Of a stretch of DNA of 64,000 bases, positions 47,060 through 58,954 are shown in pieces (the first letter of the stretch is position 1; each line of letters opens with the position of its first letter). The notes under the pieces were generated by a model. It did not search any database, was not told the DNA's origin, and saw only the letters and a list, made by a program, of their open reading frames with translations. Source of the stretch: Azolla caroliniana. Taxonomy: Eukaryota > Polypodiophyta. The position numbers were made by a program, and so were the translations under genes. The stretch spans positions 7,998,001 to 8,062,000 of the forward strand of contig JBHGNT010000009.1 in assembly GCA_043228905.1 (NCBI GenBank), given 5' to 3'.

Positions 47060-50000
47060 ATGGCTCAAATTAACGACCCGATGTCATCCGCTCAAGCGGA
47101 AGGAACTCAAGGGAATCCTCCTGGACAAATGTCCACTGAGATGTATTTGGCACAAATAACCCAATACCTTAGTTTCACCGCTCAACAGATGACCGAACTT
47201 CGGCAATCTCAGAGTGCTCTTGAGGCACGTGTCATTAGTCTACAACGTGAGACTAATAGACCTGATGAGCGACAAGGTGAACCATCATTTGTCGTTAAGC
47301 CATTTACGGGAGACAAAAAGGAAAGAACCGAAGAAGCAATCTGCACATGGCTTGGACGATGGGAGTCTCATTTTGAGCTCTATCCCACGCCAGATAGTAC
47401 GAAGATTGCATATGTCGGCCGAGAACTCGGGGGTAAGGCCGCCGCCTGGTGGCGTGGCCTCCGTACTATGGGGAAATTGCCTGATACCTGGACAGATTTT
47501 GTCACGGTTTTTAAGGGCCAATTTCTGCAACCTCCCTCTCGAACCGAGGCAGCACAAGCTTTAATGAACCTCTCTAGCAGGAAATTTTCCTCGCTAGAAG
47601 ACTATGTTCACCATGCTAGAACCCAAATCCAAAAATCGGGTCTAGAAGGGGACAATTGGTTGATAGCTTGTTTTGTCAATGGCATCCCCAATTCGGACTA
47701 TCACTGGATAGTGCACGATAAGGATCCAAAATCCTTCGAAGAGGCCGTTGAAATAGTTCTTCGCTATCAACGCACTTCGAAGAAGGACCATAACAAACCC
47801 AACGAAGCGCCCGGGACTAAGCAGTTGCAATTTGTTGGGAAACGCAAGACACCCAACGAATTCCTGGATCGCGATTGTAAGCGACAACATCCTTTTTGTG
47901 TATTCTGCAAAAAGAAGGGTCATACAAAAGATCAATGTCGAAAGCTCCAACGGAAAGAGCACGACAACAAAGCTAAAGCCGCAGACCATAAAGGTCAGAT
48001 TCCTAATGTCCTTCAGGTCTATACACATCATTTAAGTAATTGTCAATGTTCTTTCCCTCACTATGTATTGGGTCCCAATGATTTACTACGTGCAAACGGG
48101 TATATCAATGGATCTCCCGTACAATTTTTATTTGATTCGGGAAGCTCACACAATTTTGTGAATGATCGTTTGGTTCAGATATGGGGAATCCAACCCACCG
48201 TAAGTGATCACACCTACACGGTGCACTTGGCTGATGGAAGAGTACAATACATCAACGGGGCGATTCATTCATTAGGAATTTCTATTGATACTTATATAGA
48301 GGAAGTAGACTTCCATGTAATGAATCTTTGTACCACCGATGTAATACTGGGTTATCCCTGGTTTTATAATAAAAACTCTTCTTTATTTATTGATTGGGTT
48401 CGTCATTCCATTTCTTTTGTACTGAACGATTGTACGCATTTTATTCAATGTGTAAAAAAACAATCCCTCTCGATTGTTTCCTCGTGTCCATCAATATCCG
48501 AGTTGTCTTGTTCTACGTTATTTTATTGTGTACTTGATCCGGACATTCACGTTTACAATATCGATAATGTCCCGATTCAATTAACATATTTTGAACAACA
48601 ACAACTTGATGAAATCTTAAATGATTTTCATGATGTTTTTCCAACTGAACTACCTGATGGGTTACCTCCTAAACGTAATATAGACCATCGTATAGATATT
48701 GTACCTGGTGTTGCACCAATAAGTATACCTCCGTATCGCTTAAGTCGATCCGAAGAAGATGAGGTATCTAAGCAACTCAAGGACTATTTACGAATGGGTT
48801 ATATACGTTATAGTAAATCTCCATGGGGTGCACCAGTTCTCTTGGTTAAAAAGAAAGAGGGCACATGGCGTATGTGTATTAATTACCGACGCTTGAATAA
48901 AGTGACGATCAAGAATTCGTATCCATTGCCCCGGGCTGACGATCTAATTGACCGTCTCCAGGGAGCTCGGTATTTTACGAAACTTGATCTCCGTACTGGC
49001 TACCATCAAATACGAATAAGTGAGGACGATGTTCCTAAAACGGCATTTCGTACGCGCTATGGCCATTACGAGTTTTTGGTTATGCCTTTTGGTTTGACCA
49101 ATGCTCCGGCTACTTTTCAACAAGAAATGAATGACATTTTCCGAGAACAACTTGGAAAATTTGTCGTTATTTTCTTGGATGATATTTTAGTTTATAGCCG
49201 TACATTACAAGAACATGCTAGACATGTCCGCTTTGTTTTACAAACATTGCGTGACAAACAGTTTTATGCGAAGATCTCAAAATGTGAGTTCTTCAAGAAA
49301 TCAATTACTTATCTAGGACATCTCATAACCGAACGAGGAGTTGAAATTGATCCTTCTCGCATTGAGAAAATCATGCTTTGGCCCACTCTTCGGAATATTC
49401 GAGAAGTTCGATCATTCCTTGGTTTTGTGGGGTTTTTGCGAAAGTCTCTTCGTAATTACTCCCAATTGACGACGCCATTTACTGATCTTTTAAAAGGTCA
49501 AACGCGTAAGTCTACAAAACCTATTGTGTGGAATGCTACACTAGACCTTGCCTTTAAGGAACTCAAGGACCTGGTTTGCAAGGCTCCTTCACTTCTTTTA
49601 CCTGATCCCTCAAAACCTTTTGAGGTTGAAACCGATGCAAGCGATTATGCTATAGGTGCTGTCTTGTATCAAGATGGTAAACCAATAGCATTCGAGAGTA
49701 AGAAACTTGATTCTGCTCAATGTCGGTATACCGTTCAAGAAAAGGAATTATTTGCAGTTATACATGCGCTCAAAACATGGCGCCATTATCTTTATGGAAA
49801 TCACTTTGTGGTAACTACGGACCACGAGTCCTTGAAATATTTTTGTGACCAACAAGACCTGAAAGGTCGTAAGGCACGATGGGCTGATCTCATCCAGGAC
49901 TTTGATTTTTCCATACGATATCGTAAAGGTTCCATGAACACTGTCGCTGATGCACTAAGTCGCATCCGTGAAGTTAACACGCTTAGCTTCACTGAAATAT

Positions 50001-51493
50001 CATCAGATCTTTATGATCACCTTCGAGGAAAGTATCCTGATGACAGTTATTTCGCAAAATACTGGGCTAGAGTTGAGTCTGGAACAGACACCACCACATC
50101 CTTGAAGGAATACTTCCACATTGCTAACGGTTTGCTCTACCGTAATGGGAAGGTTTGTGTTCCAGATTTACCCGAGGTCAAAAAGAGGATTCTTTTTGAA
50201 TGCCATGATGCACCCTCAGCAGGGCACCCTGGAATACATCGTACACTCGTTCTCATCTCCACTCAATTTTATTGGCCTAAGATGCGTCCTGACATACATA
50301 GCTATGTGACTAAATGTCACCAGTGTCAGGTTAACAAAGCCGAGCGACTTAAAGCCGCAGGACTTTTACATCCCTTGGACATTCCCAATAATAAGTGGGA
50401 AAGTATATCCATGGATTTTATTGTTAGCCTTCCTCGCACCCAAAAAGGTCATGATGCCATCTGGGTTGTCGTTGATCGACTAACTAAAATGGCCAGATTT
50501 ATTGCTACTAAAACCACGGTAACAGCTCTTGAATTGGCTTACCAATTCGTTGACGAATTGTTTCGTTTTTATGGGTTACCGATGGATATCGTGAGTGATC
50601 GAGATCCAAAGTTTACTAGTGACTTCTGGACACAAGTCTTTAAGAAGTTAGAAACTACGTTGAGCATGAGCTCCACGGATCATCCTCAATCCGATGGACA
50701 GACAGAACGAGTAAATCAAATTATTGAGGACATGCTTCGAGCATACGTTGGTGCAAAACCAACAAAATGGGAACGTTATCTCCCAATTTTGGAGTTTGCT
50801 TATAACAGCTCCAAGCATACGTCGACGGGATATAGTCCTTTTATGTTGATGTATGGTTTTCAGCCACGAGCCCCGATTGATGTTACTATACATCATGATG
50901 AGTTGCGAAGTACGCAAAACTTTCTTCGGGATATGCAAGATATGTTGCATATTGCACGAGATAATATAAAAACAGCTCAAGATAGAGCGCGTTTTTATGC
51001 CGATCATCATAGGCAACCTCGTGTATTCAACCCTGGACAGAAGGTATTTTTACGTGTACCTCACAATTCTAAGACATTGTCTACGGGTAAGTGCGCTAAG
51101 TTAGCCCCACGGTTTTGTGGACCTTTTACAGTCCTCAAACGCATTGGGTCATCAGCCTATCGTCTCGCTCTTCCCGATGGTGTCGGAATTCATCCAGTCT
51201 TTCATGTGAGTCGTCTAAAAGAACTTCTAGGTTCTGGCGACAATACAGTTACGACTGAAACTCTGGTTACTTCTGAAGAATTATCTTCTAAACCACATGT
51301 ACCAGAAAGAATTCTCGATGTTAAAACAAAAAAATTACGTACTAAAGAAATCCGAGAATTTAAAATAAAATGGATGGATAAATCAATAAAAGATGCCACA
51401 TGGGAACGCGAAAATACTCTTAGAACTAACTTCCCTAACTTTCCATTGCAAGAGTGCAATGTTTTAAAGAGGGGGAGTATGTTACGAGCATGA
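47060..51493 (+). CDS. chromovirus gag-pol polyprotein, intact (1477 aa)
   Basis: Single uninterrupted frame. Gag is at about 60-240 ([18 protein letters not shown]), zinc knuckle [14 protein letters not shown] near 279, aspartic protease [12 protein letters not shown] near 358. RT is at about 560-735 with [26 protein letters not shown] and FLDDILVYS. RNase H is near 855-980 ([29 protein letters not shown]). The integrase HHCC finger is near 1045-1095 (HPGIHRT...CHQCQ) and its catalytic acids lie in [16 protein letters not shown] and [11 protein letters not shown]. At about 1410-1460 is a chromodomain-like tail (PERILDVK...[17 protein letters not shown]), which in chromoviruses guides integration to chromatin. 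All catalytic residues seen are intact. The frame ends 14 bp inside the 3' LTR. It resembles the Tekay/Reina side of plant chromoviruses; clade not proven. Confidence 0.96.
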   Translation: MAQINDPMSSAQAEGTQGNPPGQMSTEMYLAQITQYLSFTAQQMTELRQSQSALEARVISLQRETNRPDERQGEPSFVVKPFTGDKKERTEEAICTWLGRWESHFELYPTPDSTKIAYVGRELGGKAAAWWRGLRTMGKLPDTWTDFVTVFKGQFLQPPSRTEAAQALMNLSSRKFSSLEDYVHHARTQIQKSGLEGDNWLIACFVNGIPNSDYHWIVHDKDPKSFEEAVEIVLRYQRTSKKDHNKPNEAPGTKQLQFVGKRKTPNEFLDRDCKRQHPFCVFCKKKGHTKDQCRKLQRKEHDNKAKAADHKGQIPNVLQVYTHHLSNCQCSFPHYVLGPNDLLRANGYINGSPVQFLFDSGSSHNFVNDRLVQIWGIQPTVSDHTYTVHLADGRVQYINGAIHSLGISIDTYIEEVDFHVMNLCTTDVILGYPWFYNKNSSLFIDWVRHSISFVLNDCTHFIQCVKKQSLSIVSSCPSISELSCSTLFYCVLDPDIHVYNIDNVPIQLTYFEQQQLDEILNDFHDVFPTELPDGLPPKRNIDHRIDIVPGVAPISIPPYRLSRSEEDEVSKQLKDYLRMGYIRYSKSPWGAPVLLVKKKEGTWRMCINYRRLNKVTIKNSYPLPRADDLIDRLQGARYFTKLDLRTGYHQIRISEDDVPKTAFRTRYGHYEFLVMPFGLTNAPATFQQEMNDIFREQLGKFVVIFLDDILVYSRTLQEHARHVRFVLQTLRDKQFYAKISKCEFFKKSITYLGHLITERGVEIDPSRIEKIMLWPTLRNIREVRSFLGFVGFLRKSLRNYSQLTTPFTDLLKGQTRKSTKPIVWNATLDLAFKELKDLVCKAPSLLLPDPSKPFEVETDASDYAIGAVLYQDGKPIAFESKKLDSAQCRYTVQEKELFAVIHALKTWRHYLYGNHFVVTTDHESLKYFCDQQDLKGRKARWADLIQDFDFSIRYRKGSMNTVADALSRIREVNTLSFTEISSDLYDHLRGKYPDDSYFAKYWARVESGTDTTTSLKEYFHIANGLLYRNGKVCVPDLPEVKKRILFECHDAPSAGHPGIHRTLVLISTQFYWPKMRPDIHSYVTKCHQCQVNKAERLKAAGLLHPLDIPNNKWESISMDFIVSLPRTQKGHDAIWVVVDRLTKMARFIATKTTVTALELAYQFVDELFRFYGLPMDIVSDRDPKFTSDFWTQVFKKLETTLSMSSTDHPQSDGQTERVNQIIEDMLRAYVGAKPTKWERYLPILEFAYNSSKHTSTGYSPFMLMYGFQPRAPIDVTIHHDELRSTQNFLRDMQDMLHIARDNIKTAQDRARFYADHHRQPRVFNPGQKVFLRVPHNSKTLSTGKCAKLAPRFCGPFTVLKRIGSSAYRLALPDGVGIHPVFHVSRLKELLGSGDNTVTTETLVTSEELSSKPHVPERILDVKTKKLRTKEIREFKIKWMDKSIKDATWERENTLRTNFPNFPLQECNVLKRGSMLRA
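51466..51479 (+). promoter_or_regulatory. polypurine tract of the chromovirus
   Basis: AAAGAGGGGGAGTA directly before the 3' LTR. Confidence 0.9.
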
Positions 51494-51934
51494 CCATATA
51501 ATATCCCGTGGTAAGAATTTACCGTAGTATTCTATACACGTGGATAAGTGTGAGGGTTAAATGAGAGTGTAAAGAAGGGGAGGATTACTTTTAATCCTCG
51601 GGATTGAGACAACCCGTTAGGTCAAGTGTGAACATGCCTGGGGGCCTTGGGTATCGCTATAAATAAGAGGCCTAGCTACCCTCATTTGATCATCTTTTGA
51701 CTACATCGAGACTCTGCTCGTGTGGTGGGTCAACTCTTGTAGCGAGCGCGCCAGCACCAGGTACGACTCGACGCCACGGCGGTGGTATGGGACGCCGATC
51801 GAGGCTCGAGTCCGTCTCGATCCCTTCGCTCGGGGGTGGTCGGGTGGATCGGCACCCTTCTTTCTCTTTCTCCTTTCTATCTATCTTTTCATTATCCTTA
51901 TCTTAAGCTTACATTAGTACTATGATCTATAATA
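51480..51934 (+). repeat. 3' LTR of the chromovirus
   Basis: 455 bp, one substitution relative to the 5' LTR by eye; followed by the CTCCC target duplication. Confidence 0.95.
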
Positions 51935-52169
51935 CTCCCAAAATATTTAGGACCTCATTCCCATTGAACCGGCCGACTCGATCGACCACCCTTTCGACGG
52001 CTTGTTGAGCCGCATCTCGCTTCGCCATCTTCCGTCCGGCTTCCATCACGATCTTTGCCATCATCTCCTCGAAGTCAAAGTCTTCTTCCATCCCCATGCT
52101 CCCTTGCCGCCCTTCACGTCGGTTTCACCAAAGATGTCGCATTGTTACGCGCGTGCGTGTAGAAGGGCG

Positions 52170-52560
52170 GGACCACGGGGGTCTTGGACTAGGGAGTGGA
52201 GGAGAAAGATTAGCTCAAGAGGAGAAGAGAACGAATATGACATTATGATAGAAGAAGAAGAAGCAATCAAGATACTCAGCAAGAAGTTCTATTAAGAAAT
52301 GAATGATTACAACAATGGTGGCCGCCATGGCCGCACCAAACGACTATATGAAAAACCCTAAAAGAAAACCCAAGAAGAAAACCCTAACCAAAACCCTAAC
52401 ACTAAAACGAAATGGGAAGGAGAACCCTCGACTAAGTGGTATACCTTACACAAAATAGGCAACCCCTCATAAGTGACCCCTCCCTTCCTTTTATAGCCTA
52501 AGGAGGGAGGGACCTTACAATGTGGGATAAATTTTCCCCTCTCTTTCTATACACCATATC
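52170..52560 (-). repeat. probable 5' LTR/promoter of the GC-rich gag-like element
   Basis: Upstream of the gag-like start on the minus strand. GGCTATAAAAGG (52498-52487) is flanked by CTCCCTCC and GGGAGGGG, very like the LTR-type promoter near 19270. Three telobox words (AAACCCTAA on the plus strand) lie at about 52353, 52379 and 52391. Borders are not fixed and no matching 3' copy was found. Confidence 0.5.
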
Positions 52561-52732
52561 CTAGTTTACATGTGCACATGTAGCATACCACCGACTTGCC
52601 CTTCCCACCCCGGTTTCCGCCTATGGACGAAAATCTTCACGACAACGTTCTGTGGCACATTGAGATCAACATCCACACCACCTAGTATGCACAGATAGTG
52701 CATGGGTAAAAAAGTAACCATCATACTTTTAC

Positions 52733-54136
52733 TTGGATTGTATTGTGGAGTTTACGTCGTATGAGTCGTTGCTCTGCTTCAGAAACCTTCAACTACAACT
52801 CGGAGATTTTACCAGCTTGATCACAATCCACCTTCTTATGCATGGAAACCGATAGTTCAAGGGTCTATTGAATACCAAGAATAACAGGCATAACAAAAGA
52901 CTGTTATTCATTAGAGCACCATCCAATCTAAGCAAAGAAGATACAATCTTATGACCTCGCATTTCATGTTTGCAACATCAACTTGTTGACATAACCTTTT
53001 AATTTGCTCTGTCTGAACCCTATAACCATCCTGAAATAAATTTAGACATGTTAGAGAATTCAAAAACCAATTTGAAATGTCAATCAAATAAGAAGCCTAC
53101 AACCATCTTGTATACCTCTAATGCAATGGCTTTGTTGGTCCAGTAATCATATGGAAATAGAGAGTCCAGTAATCATTATGTTGTCCTAGATAATATATAT
53201 CAAAGTATCCACTTCCACATGAGATCATTTGAGTTCAATTGACAAAACCCTCCCTCCTTGACAATAGAAGCATAATTTGTTCCATCACTTCAAAATAATC
53301 ACCGATACCACTAAACTCTTACATATTGCTTATGATTCAGTGAGTTCTTGCATTTTAGTCCAAACTTTGTTATTGGCCAGCTCTCACAAATGTGAAAAAA
53401 AGGTCAAGGAAGAAGAATGGTATTAAAAAGGAAAACAAATATACAAAAGCTAAACATGTGGATATTGATAGTTATGTGATCAATTTAGGAAACTAGCATA
53501 CATATTATTTTTCATTCACTGCAAAATGAGCAACTATGCAAGATAATTAATCCTTAGCAACCTCATGATAATAAAAACTATGGTGGCTAACCATGAGACA
53601 ATCTATTAAGAATGTCATGCTCTTGCAATAATCGAAAGATGCATCCTTTTCCTTCTCCTTGCAATGAAGAAAGCTACCTCACTAAAATGGAAACATGGTG
53701 AGAAATGATTTCCATGATCAGGTGTTGGTATGACACATATGCCTTATATCCTTGTACACACAGTCTTTGTTTTCATCGGCATTCCTCCGCTTTCCCAAGC
53801 TGACCCCTCAAGTCATTGTCAATGGAGGTATGAAGCTATGGAAGAAACCATGTGCAACTGCCATTGCTTCCCACATGATAATACAAGTTTCCTTTCATTT
53901 ACTCATCTAGGTCTCACGCATAACCCATTCACAATTGATATTTTTCCAATCAATCTTATCGTATTTATTTAAGGACTTTTAGAAAAATATATTATATAAA
54001 AAAAACAAAGAATGGTGGCCCAAACCTATAATATATCCATCATACATCTTGAATGTCCAATAGAAATCAATCCTCTTGCACACAATGTTTATGATTTTGT
54101 ATATTATTTGTGTGCAACAGAAATTTTCCAATAAAA

Positions 54137-54192
<56 letters not shown>

Positions 54193-54249
54193 CCTACATT
54201 AACATGTTTTGCGCAAAGGTATGAGAGAACACAAATGGATGCACAAAGA

Positions 54250-54287
<38 letters not shown>

Positions 54288-54953
54288 CCTTAGAGCAACG
54301 AGCTGGAGATGTTGCACAATTGGTAAGCAACGAGCAACGACAAGAAGGAAATCATATGACATGAGCAAGTGAGTGTCTATAAGCAGCGAGCTTCAAGAAG
54401 GGAGCAAGGAGAAGTGATCTGCGAGGAGCGAGGAGTGAGCGACAAGCACAGAGCAAGGAGTGACTCATGAGAAGCGAGTAGAAGAAAATTAGATGATTGA
54501 TAGACACTGTTACGCTCAAAGGGGGAAAAGAGAGGGGGAAAAGAGGGAATTCAATCAACATAAAAACTTTTTACTTTTCCTTCCTTTTTTTTACAAAACT
54601 ATATAAATAGCCGGTTCAAAAAATATGAACAAGCTAGTTAAGCGTACATTATCACCATCAATGTTTTACACTTATGCATAGAGTGGCATACAAAACCTCC
54701 TAGAGAATACCTCACAAAGCTAGTTAGGCATAAGTGACCAACATTCCTTCCTGTTTTCACACTTATTCACATAACGACATACCTAACCTCCAAGAGGATA
54801 CCTAACAAGCTAGTCGGGCATAGATTATCAACATTCTTATTTATTAGTTACACACATAGTGACATATCTAATCTGCTAAAGCTTGCTATTGTAATCCTGC
54901 AAACTACTGTTGTCTTGTGACAGACTCTTATTGATGTCTTGCAAGCTTTTGAC
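52733..54953 (-). pseudogene. kinesin-14 relic (coiled-coil stalk and neck exons only)
   Basis: Three or four exon-like pieces on the minus strand carry text of plant kinesin-14 stalks. 54953-54882: SLQDINKSLSQDNSSLQDYN, like the LLQEYNTSLQQYNSKL block. A piece ending 53116: TNKAIALE, like NNKATALEE. 53030-52956: VQTEQIKRLCQQVDVAN, like SEQIRxLQQQLAAAN. 52864-52733: AGKISEL, a TAG stop, then LKVSEAEQRLIRRKLHNTIQ, matching the conserved neck RKKLHNTI that precedes the motor domain. Splice sites are partly kept. The motor domain that should follow (towards lower coordinates) is absent; TE sequence starts instead. The nonsense codon fits CAG to TAG. A working kinesin-14 would be a minus-end microtubule motor. 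Confidence 0.72.
54137..54285. repeat. compound microsatellites (CT)n(AT)n and (AG)n
   Basis: A (CT)n run at about 54137-54162, (AT)n at 54163-54189, and (AG)n at about 54249-54285, inside the kinesin relic. Confidence 0.9.
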
Positions 54954-55233
54954 CTATTATGAGGATCCAAGTACCATGAAAATGAAAATATATCGTGATG
55001 AAGTTCCTTCCAAACTGAGTAGACAAAGTTATAATCAGTTAAATCTATCTTCACTTTATCCAACTCCTCAGAATGTTTTTGGCAACCCTTCTTAGATTTC
55101 TGAAGCACCTCGATGTTGTTAGGAGTCTATTACTAATCAATAGATCAAACAAAAGTAAAAGAAGGAAAATAGAATGGAAAGAAGAACACGTTCCACCAGA
55201 CCACCCCGAGCTATGATCTAGACATAGCCAACC

Positions 55234-55957
55234 TACCTTGGAATGTGTCTATGGAATAGTTTGTAAATATTAGATTGTTTTCTTTACTTTGGATTACATA
55301 GATGTGTTTCCTCGGGCATTGTCTTACACAAGACGGGCTTGGGCAAAAAAGACATTGTATCTTGTAGCTGTTGTGACCTTATTTTATATAACTAACGGAA
55401 TGATATTTTGTTTTGACAAAAACATGTTTGTGTGTGACTGGCGTTAGAATGTACTCCAGTTCAACAATGGTAGGTCGAATCACACACTTTTCCATTATTT
55501 AGTAGATTGAGATAGGAAACACCCTAGCACTTAATGATTTCTTTGGAATTTGTTGTCTATGGATATGGATACCTTGGAATGTGTCTATGGAATAGCTCAT
55601 AATTACTAGATTGTTTTCTTTACCTTGAAGTACATAGATTTGTTTCCTCGACCATTGTCTTACACAAGACGGGCTTGGGGAAAGAAGACTTTGTATGTTG
55701 TAGTTGTTGTGACCTTTCTTTTTATAACTAACGGAATGATATTTTGTTTTGAACAAAACATGTTTGTGTCTGACTAGCTTTCGAATGTACTCCAGTTCAA
55801 CAATGGTAGTTCGAATCACACACTTTTCCATGATTCAGAAGATTGAGATAGGAAACATCCGAGCACTTTATGATTTCTTTGGAATTTGTTGTCTATGGAT
55901 ATAGATACCTTGGAATGTCTCTATGGAATAGCTTGTAATTACTAGATTGTTTTCTTT
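55234..55957 (+). repeat. 336 bp tandem repeat, 2.2 copies
   Basis: TACCTTGGAATGTGTCTATG recurs with starts at 55234, 55570 and 55906. Copies 1 and 2 are alike throughout (for example CACAAGACGGGCTTGGG, TACTCCAGTTCAACAATGG). The third stops after ~52 bp where LINE copy 2 begins. Confidence 0.85.
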
Positions 55958-57740
55958 ATATGATGATGATATTGTGAAGATTTTTGACTCTCCGGAGGGA
56001 CTACAAAGACATCTAAATGCTTTAAAACTATTTTGTACGGACAAAGGTTTGTCAATCAACATGAATAAAACTACAGTGATGGTATTTAACACAACCCAAG
56101 CATGGGTAACAAGATCAGAACCATAATTCTTCTTGGGGAGAGGAAAAGGTGGAATACACACGCTCCTACACATACCTAGGAGTAACATTTACAGGACCTA
56201 GGTTCTCCTTACAAGAGGGCGCTTGTGCCCGACTTTCTCATGCATATGCAACCCTTGGTGCTCTGCAGAGACAATGTGCACATTTGCAGTTCCAAGAGCC
56301 ACGGACTAAGTTATGGTTATTTGATACACTTGTCACACCAACTCTTCTCTATGGAGTAGAGACATGGGGACCGAGTCTTAACAAGGCAAATCATTGGAAA
56401 GATTTAGAGAGACCTTTAGTGTCAATGATTGCTCGCATGATAAGGAGCAAAGCATCGGTGCCCCACAATATAATCCGGGCAGAGATATGAGAAGCACCTA
56501 TAATAACCGAGGTGTTGTTCCAATCAGTGACATTTGTCCAACATCTTTGGGAGCTCCCTAAACGAAGGTACCCAAGGTTGGCACTTATGTCATCAAAACA
56601 ACTGGCTAAAAATGGAGACACTCATTGTTGGTATGCTGAAATGTAATAATGGTTCGAGTCACATGGCATGAGTATAAATGCCCTACCCCTGTTCCAATAT
56701 AGCTTGGACTGTCCCCATCTAAATATGACCAAAGTGGAAAAGAATAGAGTGATCCGAACTAATATTATTAACTTGGAAAACAAGATAACCTGGATCAACC
56801 CCAAAATACCACTTGGTACATAGATGGCCAACTATAAGACACACTTCTTACATACATCGGAGGATGGATTTGTCATCAGGCCACCTTATATGGACATACA
56901 TCTATCCTATGCGCTGCGTAGTGTGATAGGGCAGATGCGAACTTCATCACATTAGCTATAGATTGAGGTAGGCAGATATACACGACTACCTCTAGAAGAG
57001 AGAATTTGCCAATTGTGTCATCAAGGAGTGGAATCTCAAGAGCACTATGTTTGTCATTGTAGTGTCTTTTATGAATTCAGAGGGAGATACCATTGCCTCT
57101 TTAAACAAGGCTTTGGCCCACTACGCAAGGTAATGGAATATGAGGACCAACGATGCCTAGGACTTTTCTTGCTAGAGCTCAAGAGAGATCGGGAAAAGTT
57201 GTTAAAGAATACAACCACACAAGCTCATCCACAAAGAACAATCACAACTTTCTTTAGCCCCATCACTCCTAATGCTAGAAGTCAACCCCGGGATACACAA
57301 ATGGGCTTTAGACCGGGACATAACAAGGGGTTACAATTGATCGTGAAATGGAAATTTGCCATGCACGTAGGCCTCGACGCCATGGACCACTACCTCGACA
57401 CCCTTGTCATCGACAGATAAAAGCCATTATCTCCCGCCATCGTAGGTGCTTCCCTTGCTTCGGAAACATTTCCATTTTGGATCGACCTATGCTAGAGATC
57501 TTTCAAAGACAAAAGCTACAATATACCTAACTTGAGGATCTCACATGTGCCAAAAACCAGATTCCCTCATTTCTTTTCTTTTCATGTTATTTACTTTTAT
57601 ATTTACTGTGTAATATTTATTTTATTTTGATTTGTTCTCAAAGACGAGACAACACTTTAGATGTAATCTCTTATTTGGTCTTATAGGCCATTTTGGCCTC
57701 GTAAAAGACGTTAATATATCTTTCTTTCTTTCTTTCTTTA
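55958..57740 (+). mobile_element. LINE copy 2, 5'-truncated at the RT active site
   Basis: Starts exactly at the catalytic block (YDDDIVKIFDS in place of YADDIVLISDS) and follows LINE copy 1 closely to the same 3' end. It ends in a (TTTC)n tail at about 57718-57739. Stops and frameshifts break the frame (for example TGA at 56488). The C-terminal CCHC-like CQLCHQGVESQEHYVCHC is still readable near 57010-57065. Confidence 0.88.
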
Positions 57741-57744
57741 TCAG

Positions 57745-58905
57745 AGTGCACAGGACAACAACTGTGTTTCATCGTGTAGTGGAGATTCTGCTGGTATGCA
57801 ACCTACAACTGCATTGCATGCATGAATGCGGTATAAAATCTCTAGCTGAAACTTATGGTACATTGATATATTTGTGATGGCAGAACTTCTCAAATCCTTT
57901 GGAAAACTTGACCTTGATAAAGATAAGAAATCTATCATTAACCAAATAAAAGGTATGGTTGATGGTGACTGCATTCTCTGTCCATATCCGAGGTTTAGAA
58001 AGACATTTATTTAAAATTTGAATTGTTGCTTGATGCACATTGCAGATGGAGTAGATGAAAGAAAATTAACAATAGAGCTGTGTAAAGCTTATCTTTGTGA
58101 AAATGGGCTTCGACTTACTGGAACAAAAAGTGTTCTCTTAGAACGGATTAAAGAGCATATTTAGTGGGTATATTGTTATTTTGTGTCTCATTTTGCTACT
58201 GGGATCTTTGCTGAATATTTCTGGAAATGAATGCATTATGAGAATTCAAGATAACAATGGCCTTTTGAAGTACCTAGAAGCCACATTCACAATAAATTGC
58301 CAAGGTATGAATTTGGCTCACCTCGTAGAAAGAAAGAAAGGGCCTATGAGACATATCAAAGATAACAACTAATTATTGTAACTCATCATAGAAAGACAAC
58401 ATATATGATACATGCGCTTTGAGTGTGGGGAGCTGCCTTCAACCTGAACTAATCCTATTCTTTCTTATCCTCTTAAGTCTAACTTAAGATCTTATAAAAG
58501 TGTTCTAAATATGGCTTTTAAAGACAGCCTCTCTCATATTTTTGTTTTCTCCATTCAAGTGGCCATTCTCAACATTCGGTGTCTTTTATGAGGTGTGTAT
58601 TATTACTTATTTAACAGTTTGTATGGGCCATGCACATGCCTGCATGGATGCATACATTACTGTGTATATGGATATTTGGAAATAAAACATGAATTTTGGG
58701 ATCTGCATTGGATGATAAGTTAAGAGCCACAAAATTCTCCATTTTGGAGTTCAAAAGATGTTGTGAAAGAATTTATATTTTTCTGCTTTAGGTGATGCAT
58801 GTGTTGGTGATGTTGTGTTATTCAAACAAAGGGTTTATGATATGTGAGTATCGTGACATGTGATTCAAGGGACTATTGGCTAGAATATGTTGTGCCAACA
58901 TAAAC

Positions 58906-58954
<49 letters not shown>

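Larger units (their letters stand above)
44917..51934 (+). mobile_element. young, apparently complete Ty3/gypsy chromovirus
   Basis: LTRs 44917-45371 and 51480-51934, both 455 bp and identical by eye except one base (ACATGTGG against ACACGTGG). Perfect target duplication CTCCC at 44912-44916 and 51935-51939. Primer site, long leader, one open gag-pol frame and polypurine tract are all present. LTR ends are TGTTAC...ATAATA, that is TG/TA rather than TG/CA. It sits antisense inside the gag-like gene of an older element. Confidence 0.96.
44691..52097 (-). pseudogene. gag-like gene interrupted by the chromovirus
   Basis: The minus-strand start is at 52097 (MGMEEDFDFEEMMAKIV...), open to the target site at 51935. 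It continues in frame on the other side of the element from 44916: ILGAYKAEMAKGGVDKAMRL across the junction, then EYFPRVVAVSVHKDVKELQ, SWESFEGALLEAYGYAKPE and a stop at 44691. The Trp/Phe spacing and ALLEAYGY wording resemble the capsid part of LTR-retrotransposon gags. Together with 42881-44503 it forms one GC-rich element. No pol or 3' LTR is seen. Confidence 0.6.
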
